Assembly: GCA_035041965.1 (NCBI GenBank) | Contig: JAPYMA010000173.1 | Location: 372,001 to 436,000, forward strand | Reading direction: 5' to 3' | Length of the DNA stretch: 64,000 nucleotides | Source: Anisakis pegreffii | Lineage: Eukaryota > Nematoda > Chromadorea > Rhabditida > Anisakidae | Shown here: one piece after another, positions 28,423 through 40,140 of the stretch | Numbering within the stretch: the first letter of the stretch is position 1 | Layout of the letters: the number at the start of each line of letters is the position of its first letter | Position numbers and translations under genes: made by a program | The notes under the pieces: model-generated | Databases searched by the model: none | Seen by the model: the letters and a program-made list of their open reading frames with translations, nothing else | What the model was told of the DNA's origin: nothing

Positions 28423-31400
28423 CTGCAAGTGAATCAGTCATGCTTAAAAAATCGTTGTTATGTTTGGCATACAAATTCGTACTTTATCTACATGGCTCCA
28501 TGATAGTGATTGTCTTTGCTGTCCTGTTTTATCACATACACACTCAAAACATTGGTTGAATCAAGTGAAAAAGGATTTTATTATAGTACGCTAAAGGACA
28601 TTATCATCACATAACCATTTAAATGGAATACTGCTAATGTTCGTAGAAGTACGGTAATTTCGTTTTGTTCGTTTAATAAGATTGCAATGAGCACACAAGT
28701 CAAAAGTTACGATATTAAATTGCATACAGTACATGCGTAGTGTTTACAAGAAATGATTTGAGCTCTTTGTCATACAGTATCATTCGTGCAATCAGACTGC
28801 AGCACACAAATTTCTTCGGGTCTCTATGATGTTTGACGAAAGGATCGAACCCCCTTCTATTATAGGAAAGTTCTACTCATATTATTTTTTCGATCTCACA
28901 TTGCTTTAGCCGCATAGATCAGTTCATGTGTACATCTTTCTTGGGTTAGTGAGCATGCTTGCCACTCCTTTGCTTACCAATTTCAAAGGCGCTTGCTTCT
29001 AATCCTAGGAGGTAGATGGCTGACAATTTATCCGCTGCTGTTTCGTTCGGAGAACGCATAGCCTTTTGGAGACAGAGCCTTAACAGTTCAAATCCAGTGT
29101 TGCGCGAATTCGAAAAGATTTCAAAACATTGATCAACTGAGATTCTTTGGGAAAATTCGCAGTTGAACAGAAGTCATATATATGTGCTATTTACAGCTGT
29201 ATCATATATCATGTGTGATGCATTAAATGTTTCTTATGATCTTTTATTTGACCCCTTTTCATCAATTGCTGACATTTACAAGTGAAAGAATCAACAATGA
29301 TTCCACATGAAGCAGGATACGGTCAGCTTCACGAATGGTCAAACAGTGAATGCATTAAGCAATATAGACCGACTTCACTACCAACGATGAGAAACGAAGT
29401 ATCTGCAGAGGAATTACTATTACAAAATAAAGGTATAATGAACACTTGAATATCTAAAAGGTCATCTAACACTACTATTGTGCCAATATAAAGTTTCACT
29501 ATAAGCGACGAATGAATTGAACTGGTTTGCATGAAGCAACGCATTCAAACCTAAAATTGCACCATTAATAACATTCCCACTGTTCATAGGATTGTATTTG
29601 ACAGTAATTGCGTTCATAAACTCATCAAAATTCTATACATTAAGAACTATATGCAGGCATTATCTTCAAACATTTGTCTTTGATCAAACACACCGAATGG
29701 TCATTCAAGCACATGAACATACACGGCAAATATATGAATGAAATGGACACAATGTTTCATCAATGACCGAATCCGCTTTATATACTGTTGTCTTTCGTCC
29801 GATCAGCCAGTTTGTTTACGGTTCAAACGCGAAGGTCATCAACAATGTTATCGTTATCAGACGTCATTTGGACATGCGCTATTTCTTTTGGATGTCCAAA
29901 TATATGGCATACGCTATTTGAGCAAATCGCCTTTTCGTATAGCCATCTTAATCATCCAATATTCACACCAAAACTTCGGCTCTCTAGTCGTCTCGGCTGT
30001 AGCGTATTTCTGAGAGAGACTCTTGCAGGACAGAACACTCACACATGTCAACAGGTCGGCCATCACTGTCAACAACGTTGACCCGTGGTCATCAGAGAAT
30101 GTCTAGAGAGCATTGGCATTCGGCCTCGATGCGCATAAAATATCTGCTGGGTAAACAACGCAATTACAACGACGGACACGTAATTGGCAACGCTAAAGCA
30201 CCATGGATTATTCACGTGTTCTCGGATCTATTCATCTGATGATCTAATCACAGTATTTGATCATCAACATCTCTAGTCTTTTCGTTTATGAGCCCTTCGT
30301 CCGTCATCAATGCGTCTTAACGCCTTACCTGATAGCTCAACTGATCTTCATTCAAACATCTTCCCGTCTGTGAGCACAATGAATAGTACAATTTCTTTCA
30401 GAATGATAATATCTCTAATTACCACCTAATTAACGTATTTTCAAGGTGTGTTCTCGTCTATTCTCTTTTCACAACACATTACATATATTACGCAACAAAA
30501 ACCATCGAAACAGATTCAGAGATAGTAACAGCTACTTTATCAGTAGCAAGGTCTCTTAGGTAAGTGACATCATCGAAAATGAATGTTGAGTGCCGTATAA
30601 GGCATTTTCTTAAGAAATCTTGACGAGTTATCATTTTCAAATCGCAATCAATCATCTGTTAACATTTATCCAATCAAACTAGATCATCAGAAAGAAAATA
30701 GCTTGCAATTAAACTTTGCTCACATGAGCTAAAAACGTTATGATTAAACGAATTGAATGCACGAACCTAATTTTAAAATTTTCCTCGCATTCATAAGCGC
30801 TTTGCAATGTTTGAATAGGCACAGGCAACCGTTAATAATTTTAGGCGATAAACCTGGCGATGCCATTTTGTACGCTGGATCTTTATACCGAAACACGAGA
30901 AATATTCGAATCACAGCATACTATAGAAAGAGTGCACGGATCAGATCTCCATTGTAAACCACTGCTAAATCTCAAATATGCATTACTGTTCCATCAAATT
31001 GATTTGAATTTACAATAATCAACGTTCAGTGTACAGTAGTGGCCAATATCGTGCACTGGAGAGGAAAATTACTGGGGAGCATAAACTTAATCTGCTTCTG
31101 ATCGTTCAAAATTCTCAAACGAACACTGTCACAGAACGTATGCGGTTTCAACGAATGCCATCATAAGGGTGTGAATAGCATCGTTGGAGCATGTTTCCTT
31201 TAATTAGGATGGGTAAAGAATGTTGTTCCTATCAATTTCAATAAGCAACGAAAGAAGTGATTATAAAAGATGTTTATAGAGGTTTTAAGGATTGCAATGG
31301 TTAAGACGAAACTCATCATTAGAATTCATTTAGGACTCTACTTGTTAGCGAAAATAAAATTGTGAAGAGTGAAAGATCATTTACGTTATTTACATTCCAC

Positions 31401-32467
31401 ATATTACACCTTAGTAAACGGAAATTATTTATAAGCAAGTAAGTGAATAACAAATGATAAAAGGGCACATAAACTACAACGATTGTAAACGTTGAAATGA
31501 CAAGCGAATTGGATGCAGCAACACCGTTCTCTAGTCAGTTGTGATTGATGATTTCCAGATATCCACTGCTAAAAGATGAAATCTTACGTGTTTGCTATGC
31601 TGCAGAGATTAACTTGAGCGGGCAAAAATATCGTCAACGATATCCATCTTGAGGGCAAACTGGGTTATGCTCAAGAATCTAGATCTTTGCAGTTTGGATA
31701 AACACTTCCAACGTTTCCTACTACATCTCTTCAGGCAATTTGTCTAATAGTAAGATTTATTGCTCAACTAACATGAGATGTAGATTCTTTGGGCATGTGC
31801 ACTTAAAAGACATGATCAACATTCGACTTAAATGAATGTTTGATCGAAAATTTCCATCTGATCTCTACAATATTGAAGAAAACACTGTCTAATATGAATC
31901 GTGATGAAAACTTTTTTTGAACGATCAACTTTGTTGCTGAAAAACTTTCAGATTTGATATGGATTTTGTTTCTATGCAGCAGATACGATGAAATCCTTCA
32001 AAAAGTTGTGTTTTCATCCAACGAATACGTTTGAAAACAATGAAGAATTTGTTCGAAACTCGTTGTTGTTACAGATTTGATAGTTTTCGACAAAAAGAAG
32101 GACATTTTTTTGAAACTCTTCCACTAGGCAATTCGTTGATTGGATTCGAAAAAAATGAATTTGAAAAAATTTATCGGAAGGATTTTGTAGACTTCATTAG
32201 TGTTTTTTCATGATCACCAACGTTCAGTTGAATGTTGAATTGTGTTTTTTATTTCGTTGACATATTTCGGCATAATTTCGTCCTCAAATCTTGAGAATAC
32301 AATGAACATTTGCTAAAATTCAAACGAATGCATTCGTCAACTCAAAAATCTACTCAAATTGACAAAATTATACTTGATTCAATTATCACACGTCGTCCAT
32401 TCAAGAAGAGCAATTTTGCGTGAATGATTAGACAATGAGGCTGACCCAAATTCTGTCAACGTTCAGG
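28423..32467. other. gene-poor spacer between divergent genes
   Basis: This lies between the 5' ends of the phosphatase gene (-) and the secreted-peptide gene (+), so it should contain both promoters. I found no exon I can defend. About 29740-30240 is less AT-rich, with overlapping open frames on several strands but no recognisable motif, and may be an eroded mobile element. A candidate tRNA-like T-loop near 28845 has no matching D-arm. Confidence 0.45.
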
Positions 32468-32475
32468 TATAAATA
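32468..32475 (+). promoter_or_regulatory. TATA box of the secreted-peptide gene
   Basis: TATAAATA, preceded by GG, lies about 170 nt upstream of the peptide's ATG and about 160 nt before a splice acceptor at 32637. The position suits a core promoter with transcription starting near 32500. Highly expressed small nematode secreted-protein genes often have such a box. Confidence 0.55.
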
Positions 32476-32646
32476 AGAATCATCACTTCAACGACCTCAA
32501 TTCATCTCCAAGTTTCTGAGTGAACACAGTTTTTCAGTGGTTTCCGGTTGTGAGCATGAGTTATTTGCCTTTGATCACGACTGATCACAGTCGTTTTGTT
32601 GTGATTTTCGTGCTTCCAAACGCAAAAACTGTTTCAGCGAAACGAA

Positions 32647-33289
32647 ATGAACTCGAAAATCCTTCTGCTTGCATTAATTGTTGGGCTGCACTCAGTGCAT
32701 GCGCAACTCTGGTATGATCCATACGCGATGATGGGTTACGGATCTTCTGGTCGATCGGGCAAGTACAGAAATCGGCTGATGGGCGAACGTTATAACCGAT
32801 TTGGAATGGGCATGCCGAACGCTTACATGAGTAGTACGTTGTGAAATTTTATCGTGATTTAATCCTTACCCTATACATTCGTCAAATTTTTGGTGCCATT
32901 TTCAATAGGTAACAGTATATGTGCTGTTTCCCTGCTGAAATACCATTTTTTGGGCTAGATACCAAGGATATAGACAAAATACCAAGGATTTAAATTAGAA
33001 AACAGTTTCACGTGTGAATATCATCGTCAATCACCTGCTTGGTTACGTTTAATCTCACTCAGATCGCCCGTAGCGTAGCGTTCAACTTATTCCGAAGAAC
33101 TTTTTAAACCAATTGGTGCTTCTTCTTTTACGTTGTCAATTAAATAATGTAATTATTTGATAGAGAATTTCTATGCTAACAAAGATTTCGTTTTCAGATT
33201 TTGGTTATGGCGGCGCAGCTCCTCCATATTTCGGTGGATTTCCTGGAGGAATGCCCTATTCACCACATATGCCGTATGCTCCCTTCTAG
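32647..33289 (+). CDS. small secreted Gly/Tyr/Met/Pro-rich peptide
   Basis: Exons 32647-32833 and 33198-33289 join at phase 1 to give 92 aa. Residues 1-19 form a textbook signal peptide (MNSKILLLALIVGLHSVHA, then QLW). The mature part of about 73 aa is rich in Gly, Tyr, Met and Pro (PYAMMGYGS, FGYGGAAPPYFGGFPGG) and ends in PYAPF. It has no cysteine and no clear dibasic processing site, so a classical neuropeptide precursor is unlikely. The start is fixed by an acceptor CTGTTTCAG 9-10 nt before the ATG. Composition resembles nematode glycine/tyrosine-rich secreted, cuticle-associated or antimicrobial-like peptides, but I do not recognise the family. A possible poly(A) signal AATAAA lies at 33644-33649. 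It converges with the receptor-like gene on the other strand. Confidence 0.75.
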
Positions 33290-33643
33290 ACGGTTCTCTT
33301 CATCGCTTGTTATTTTCAGTGATATTCGTGATTTAATGCAATCAGCTGTGATATATTTTCGATGATTTATTATTATGTTACGCCATAAGATATTCACATG
33401 CGTAGACAAGAGGGACGAACACACTAGAGATCATTTGCCCACTTTTCTGGCTCCAGGTGACATAGGGGTTCGGGGCTCAGCGACATTTTGAACTGCAAAG
33501 TCATGAACAGCAATTTTCTAGTGATTGAAATGGTGTTTCCGATCGAGAAAAATTGTCTACGCATGTGCAGCGATTATAGAGATGTTGAAAAATGAAAACG
33601 ATTCGTTAAAGCCTGTGTGAATGATATTCGATGAACGATTATT

Positions 33644-33649
33644 AATAAA
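33644..33649 (+). terminator. possible poly(A) signal (AATAAA)
   Basis: AATAAA lies 355 nt after the stop of the secreted-peptide gene and just before the 3' end of the opposite-strand gene. It is the first canonical hexamer I see downstream on +. Confidence 0.3.
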
Positions 33650-33677
33650 TGTTTTTTGAAAACAGTTTCAAGGGACA

Positions 33678-36600
33678 TTATTTATCATCGTTGGTATTGC
33701 TGTTGGTGACCTCTTCATCCTTGCTTCCGCTCGAACGTGTACAATCTTAAAGAAAATTCAAAAGCCCCATTTATCACGCAAGCGAACATCTTTGTTGAGA
33801 AAAAATTCTCAAAAGTATAACAAGGCCACTATGTTCAAAACTGTAAAGCAAGGTAGAATGAATATTTCACTGACCAGACTCGAAATATACGTCGATAAAT
33901 CGATGCGACCAACGATTTCGTGGTGCTCGATAGGGTCTTCTCCAAATCATTTTCGAGTTGCAAGGAGGGCATTCAGAGCCAGCCAAGAACCACTGGCAGA
34001 GTAGATTACATTTCTTTTCGAATGTTGCTTCTGGTGATACGCTCACATCGGCCTATTGAAATGAAAGCTTTCTGAGGGCTCGATTTCTCTGTTAGCATCA
34101 TCAATTTGTTACTGATTATCATCTCTCCAACAAGGATTTCACATTGCTCCCAATAGTCATTAGTAGATGACATTTGTTCAATTGATTGGATTGCCGCATG
34201 ATATGACAAAGACAGACTTTACTTCAGATCACAATTGAGAAATTTTATTCTCACATTCTCACTCGCTTAATTTTGCCAACAAAATAACTTAAAAAAGCTG
34301 AATTAGCTTCCAAATACGAACCGATGCAGTGCGACCAGGCGGTATAAGAAATTCATGAGGGTAAACGTTTATGTCCACACAACTCATCAAAATGCGTAAC
34401 GCAACCCATTGAGTTGAACGTAAATTTCGAAGGTGCAACGTTCCACCGCATTTCCTACTTAGGACGAGAGGCTGAAATTCATGAGCGACCGCTAAAAATG
34501 CGTTTTAATATGGATGCATTTCAAACAGTGGCAAATTCATATTTGCCATTCAAATTCTACGATAATCATTCAAAACAATCGCAGACAATCGAGCAACCAT
34601 TGATTTCCCTTGAAATTATCATCGTAATCGTATTAAGGCGACGACGACACTACGCATTAACATGCGTTCAGTCTTTTAATGAATAGTTCAATTGGCTTAT
34701 AAGTACCAAATCCTAACCAATCAAACGGTTGACGTTCTCATGGCTTGTGATCAAAAAATTTCGCAATAAAGTAAAGATTTGCGATAATATCGGTTAAAAA
34801 GAAACGAAAGAGAATCACCTCAGGTGTTATGTAGACCTCGGCCGTGTATTCATCATCGTCAGGCTCGATTGCGGTTTTAAGTGGAAAGCTTGACGTACTC
34901 TCGGCTGTTTCGCATGATTCAGAGAATGTGGCTTCGCGCTTTTGATCAGCAACACGCTTTCGATTCCTACTTATTCTGCAGTCTCTTGCAAACGACACAA
35001 ACACCGACAGCGGGCAAATGGCACACATGCAATAGGTGCACGCTAGTCCAACCTATACAATGTATCACTTAAGTATTTCGAGTGATCATCAAACGTTCAA
35101 ATATCTCACATTGTTCAAATGCGAGGTTGTTCGTCATTTTGACTGAGACCAACGTGAGCAGTAAACAAATAGTGAGCTCTGAACTCACTGCGACTAAAAA
35201 CATCGCAAATTAAAATCTCCGTGACAAGCACACGCTACAAACCATCTTAGAAATTTGTTTGGAATGCAATGCGGTACTGACTATCGGAATATTTGGGAAG
35301 CATTTTGCGAAAACATTTGTATAAATTGCCAAGTTAAGTAGCCATTTGTTGAAATTTGCATGTAATATGAAAGCACTTGGTGAAGTAGGTCCGATCTGCT
35401 CACGTATTTGAATAATCGTCCAAGAAATGCAGCGAGATAGGAACGCTTGGAAAATTCGATTGGATCAACAAACCCTCCAATATTTTGAATCCAACACACA
35501 AAGTGCACTCATGGATTTGTTGAAATCGGAAAGTTGTTGATCGGTTGCAATCGCTGTGCACCCATATGCGATCGTGATGATCAGCTCATTCACATACAGC
35601 CATATCTTGATGCATCTGGCCGTAGCTGCATTGACATTCGCAAACTGAACTACGATTGTTATTGCCGCAGTGAAACCATCCATCAGCGACGTCGTCAATA
35701 CGGTGTAAAATTATGCCCTGATGCTTTATGAACGAAGCAGATATTGTAAGAGGCAAGCAAAAGGATACGAATAGAAACGCAGCAAATATTTCAGTAACGA
35801 AGAAACCTCATTGGAAATGGTCAACAACATGAAGGGAATATGAATGAATGGTAACGATTGCAGTGCCATAGCGGCCAGCGTCATCAACGGGTCTGATTCA
35901 CCAATATGGAATAAGGCGAGACTTTGGTTTGAGACGAATGCCAAAGTTTCGAATGTTTTGCACTTAAGCGATCCCGACATGAAAGTGAATATGAGAATTG
36001 TTATTCCAAGGACAATCTGGAAATATCAAATTTTTGTTTCATCAGCATTTTGTATCAATGATCTTTAGTTGACTTATCAGCAAAATTTTGAAATTTTTAG
36101 GCAAAAAAAAAAAAAAACTGGTGCAATAAAGCTTGTTTGATTTGATTTTAACGGTTAGATGCATATGCATACCTTGATGACCGCGAGGAAACATATTAAT
36201 ATGGATGGATTAGCGGTGAGTGCTCGCTGTCGTCTACTTTCTTTGCTTGTTGGTCGACAAACAGTCGATAGTATCAAGCAAATGGTACAACCCATAATAT
36301 ACCAATAAGCGACGACGATCACTAATGCAGTCAACAGATAATTCCTTTCCAGTGTCGTATCCTCTCTCGGCTGATCGTGCATCATCCATTGTTCAGTGCA
36401 ACGATTTCCCGCACATTGGCATAATCTCATTGCAGTGCCTTCTTAGAAAATTTGAATTTTTAAGCGCAACTTCACAAATTAAAACATAAATTGACGAAAT
36501 CCTACAAATGGCTCAACGAGTAAAGAATTTCCGAATCAATTTCACGTATGATTTTGTAAAATTTCTGTTGTTGCTAAGAGAGCATTTATTATAGTTTACT

Positions 36601-37155
36601 TCAATGCATGTTATTACTTTTCTGTACAACTGATTCTTAGAAGCAGATTGTTTCTAAGAATTGTTGATCAAGGGATTAATTGATCTATCGATAGTTGGAT
36701 TTTTGCAAATGGCAGTTTGGACTAAAGTCCTGATTCAACCGCAGAGAGACATGGTCAAGTTTCTCAGGGTCTCCAGTCTTGATTTAAACATGCGGTTGAA
36801 TATGCTGTGACCAATGATTGTGTACCCAAACACCATTCAAACTTATCGCTAACAGATCGGAATTGAATTGAGCCGAATGAGCTGTTAAGGAGCCTCAAAT
36901 ACTGCTAAATACATGCTGAAGACACCTTTGCTAAAGACACTTTTGGCCTTAAAATCACCACAGATCCCGTCGAATTCCCAAATGAGCGATTTGATTGTTC
37001 CCAGCAATTTCGGGTCGTGATAAAGCTCATTGGCACATCCATAGGCTTCAAAACGGATTCTTCGATACGTCATTTGCACATGATAGCAGAAGTTGCCTCG
37101 GCAGGTGCTGTTCACTGCTTCAGGACAGGTTGATTTTTTTGACAACCAGTCTTTC
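33678..37155 (-). CDS. multi-pass (7TM-like) receptor with N-terminal eight-cysteine ET/Ly6-like module; 5' end missing
   Basis: Eight exons join with all phases agreeing: 36959-37155, 36173-36438, 35807-36016, 35474-35644, 34819-35052, 34336-34471, 33875-34027 and 33678-33745 (about 478 aa, stop present, start exon not found). Exon 1 and the start of exon 2 carry C-x7-C-x4-C-x16-C, then C-x7-C-x-C-x4-C (ending LCQCAGNRC), plus an NST glycosylation site; this resembles the nematode ET module or a three-finger fold. Then TM1 YLLTALVIVVAYWYIMG, a basic loop, TM2 ILICFLAVIK/IVLGITILIF, TM3 MTLAAMALQSLPFIHIPFML, TM4 ELIITIAYGCTAIA, TM5 VGLACTYCMCAICPLSVFV, a long charged loop starting RISRNRKR, weaker TM6 and TM7, and a charged tail ending in NDDK. 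Positive-inside topology holds. I do not recognise a named receptor family. The last two membrane segments and the 3' exons are less sure. Confidence 0.6.
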
Positions 37156-37849
37156 CTAAAATGTTTGATTGATTGCAAAAAGATGACCGATAATCAATGC
37201 ACTGTTGATAATTTTCAGCGGAAGCATCATCACATTCACTTTGAATTTTGAACCGGATGGTGCTGATTTAGTGGTGCACAGGTTTAATATGGTGCCCACT
37301 GATCAATAAGCCATATTTGGCAGTTGGTTCTTTGAAACCTCATCGAAAAATACTAACAAGAAAACGGATTCGGAATGAACAATTCGTGGTTTTGGCTATA
37401 AGAGTCAGTAAAAGCTTCCAAGAATGAATGCCGACTCGGATGTTTTCAAAAGTGTATTCCATGATAACAACACACAGAATTGCACGCTGCAAATTAAGAA
37501 GTGCCAAAATAACCGTTCGAAAGTTGATGGAACTTTAATGGATTGCACTGCAAGCCAAATACAAGCCGACGGTAGAAGAAATCTTAACATTTTCACCAGG
37601 CAAAACCTCTCGAAACCAACTAACCCCCAACCAGTACCTAATGATATGTGAATGAAAAAATTCATCCAATGCTTAAAAGAAAAAATTTTGAATAGATTTC
37701 AGAGCATCAATTCAATGCGAAATTTATTCCGCTACAAATGTAGACATTCAAAAAACTATTTCTGAATCAAATTGCCGCTCATATTTCCAAAACTCCAATA
37801 ACGTTCACGCATTGCAGGCCTTATTGTTACGGATTCCCCTGTTATTTAA
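37156..37849. other. upstream of the receptor-like gene; start exon not resolved
   Basis: The receptor's start exon should lie here or further upstream, and should end with two bases of a split codon. On the - strand, hydrophobic signal-like reads occur at about 37180-37240 (MMLPLKIINSALIIG) and near 37590 (MLRFLLPSACIWLAVQ). Neither offers a donor of the right phase with a sensible intron. The + strand frame at 37424-37651 is open but has no family signal. Confidence 0.35.
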
Positions 37850-40140
37850 CAAGTAAAAATATCCATCAAAATCCAGCAGAATCTCTAGATTCAGAATATG
37901 ATTATTTTTCCGAGCGATTCCGTTTACGAGAACGCTATACGGGCGGCCACCTTCGAGCAAACCGTACCTTCAAGTTTGCCCAGAAACACATGAATGCATC
38001 AATCGTCCTCTTCATTCTAATACAGAATCTCTTCTTTCTAATATTGATGTATTCAAGCTCACCGTCTTCTCAGCCTTGCCCGGAAACATATCATCATTTA
38101 TTCACCGTTCGATCGAGCAGAATCTCTTCTTTCTAATACTGAAATGACGGCTTGAAAATTCCCACTTTTCGAGGAAATATATTAATTTTTGTGATGCTAT
38201 TCGGTTAAAGACATTCAAGCCTACCGTACCCTCAGCTTTGATCAGTAACATGTCAATTTCATCACACCAATCGATCAAGCTGAATCTATGGATGAAGAAA
38301 ATCATATATTTTGTCGAGCGATTTTGCCTAGTTGAGGAGATTTAGCTATTTTTTTAAAGCTATCTTATCTAGCGCTGGGTCGCTCATTCACATTCCAGTA
38401 TGATCGCTGTACATCAATAGAGGCTGTACATACCTATAGAAATTTGAGTTTGATGTATTCAAGCTCACCGTCTTCTCAGCTTTGCCCGGAAACATATCAT
38501 CATTTATACCCCTCTCGATCGAGCAGAACCTCTTCTTTCTAATACTGAAATGCCGGATTGAAAATTCCCACCTTTGGAGGAAATATATTAATTTTTGTGA
38601 TGCTATTCGGTTAAAGACATTCAAGCCTACCGTACCCTCAGCTTTGACCAGTAACATGTCAATTTCATCACACCAATCGATCAAGCTGAATCTATGGATG
38701 AAGAAAATCATATATTTTGTCGAGCGATTTTGCTTAGTTGAGGAGATCTAGCTATTTTTTTAAAGCTATCTTATTTAGCGCTGAGTCGCTCATTCACATT
38801 CCAGTATGATCACTATAGATCAATAGAGGCTGTACATAACTATAGAAATTTGAGTTTGATGTATTCAAGCTCACCGTCTTCTCAGCTTTGCCCGGAAACA
38901 TATCATCATTTATACACCTTTCGATCGAGCAGAACCTCTTCTTTCTAATACTGAAATGCCGGCTTGAAAATTCCCACCTTTCGAGGAGATATATTAATTT
39001 TTGTGATGCTATTCGGTTAAAGACATTCAAGCCTACCGTACCCTCAGCTTTGACCAGTAACATATCAATTTCTTCACACCAATCGATCAAGCTGAATCTC
39101 TGGATAAAGAAAATCATATATTTTGTCGAGCGATTTTGCTTAGTTGAGGAGATCTAGCTATTTTTTTAAAGCTATCTTATTTAGCGCTGAGTCGCTCATT
39201 CACATTCCCGTATGATCACTAGAGATCAATAGAGGCTGTACATAACTATAGAAATTTGAGTTTGATGTATTCAAGCTCACCGTCTTCTCAGCTTTGCCCG
39301 GAAACATATCATCATTTATACCCCTCTCGATCGAGCAGAACCTCTTCTTTCTAATACTGAAATGCCGGATTGAAAATTCCCACCTTTGGAGGAAATATAT
39401 TAATTTTTGTGATGCTATTCGGTTAAAGACATTCAAGCCTACCGTACCCTCAGCTTTGACCAGTAACATGTCAATTTCTTCACACCAATCGATCAAGCTG
39501 AATCTCTGGATAAAGGAAACCATATATTTTGCCGAGCGGTTTTGCTTTGTAAAGGAGATTTAGCTATTTTCTCAATGGTATACAGTTTGCCGTCTTCCAG
39601 CATACGGTATCCTCATGTTTGCCCATTAACATATGAATATTTGTACACCAGTGGATCCAACGGAATTTCTAGATTCAGAGAAACATATTTTTGGCCGAAT
39701 GATTATGCTGTCTTAAGGAGATATAGTTATTTTTCTAAAGCCATCTCAATTAACGCACAGCCACTCATACACGTTGATTTGATCGTCATTGATCGATTGT
39801 TTACATTAATACACTGCACTATAGGCGTTACAATCGCCAAGGTACCGGTACCCTCAGCTTTTCCCAGTAACATATGAATTTCTTTGCAGCATTCGATTTC
39901 TCACAATCTCCTTTCTGAAAAACATGTTTTGCCGAGCGATTTTGCTTTCGTGAGGAGATATGGCTATTTTCTCAGTGAAATTAGTTTTGCCATCTTGACC
40001 ATACCATTCCCTAAAAATCTGTTCACTATCTTATGCATATTTTTACACCAATCGATCCAGCGGATTCTCGAGATTCAGAAAAACATACTTTGCTGAGTGA
40101 TTCTGCTTTTTTGAGGAGATATAACCTTCATTTGCCAGGT
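37850..40140. repeat. tandem satellite array, 406-bp unit, with degenerate flanks
   Basis: The anchor GATGTATTCAAGCTCACCG begins at 38046, 38452, 38858 and 39264, an exact 406-bp period. Copies are near-identical to about 39575. Before 38046 and after 39575 only diverged, shortened pieces remain, recognisable by words such as CCAATCGATCCAGC, GATTCAGA and GCCGAGCGATTTTGC. Within one unit, two halves share related words (CGATCGAGCAGAACCTC and CGATCAAGCTGAATCT; CAGCTTTGCCC and CAGCTTTGACC), so the unit itself grew from a smaller repeat. Both strands are open for 89-107 codons in each copy, but this follows the repeat and is not evidence of a protein. Confidence 0.9.

Noticed and set aside
28800..28900. 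tRNA-like T-loop (GGTTCGATCC on -)
   Set aside because: No D-arm or anticodon arm at the right distance and no matching acceptor stem.
33792..34004. 70-codon ORF on +
   Set aside because: Antisense shadow of the receptor exon at 33875-34027.
35534..35731. Cysteine-rich open frame on + (NRCAPICDRDDQ...)
   Set aside because: It is antisense to receptor exon 35474-35644, which fits both neighbours in phase and supplies a membrane segment. The + frame has no splice partners.
38388..39523. Repeated 107-codon open frames on - and 89-codon frames on +
   Set aside because: They recur every 406 bp because the satellite unit recurs. Both strands are open, there is no start context or splice structure, and no domain is visible.
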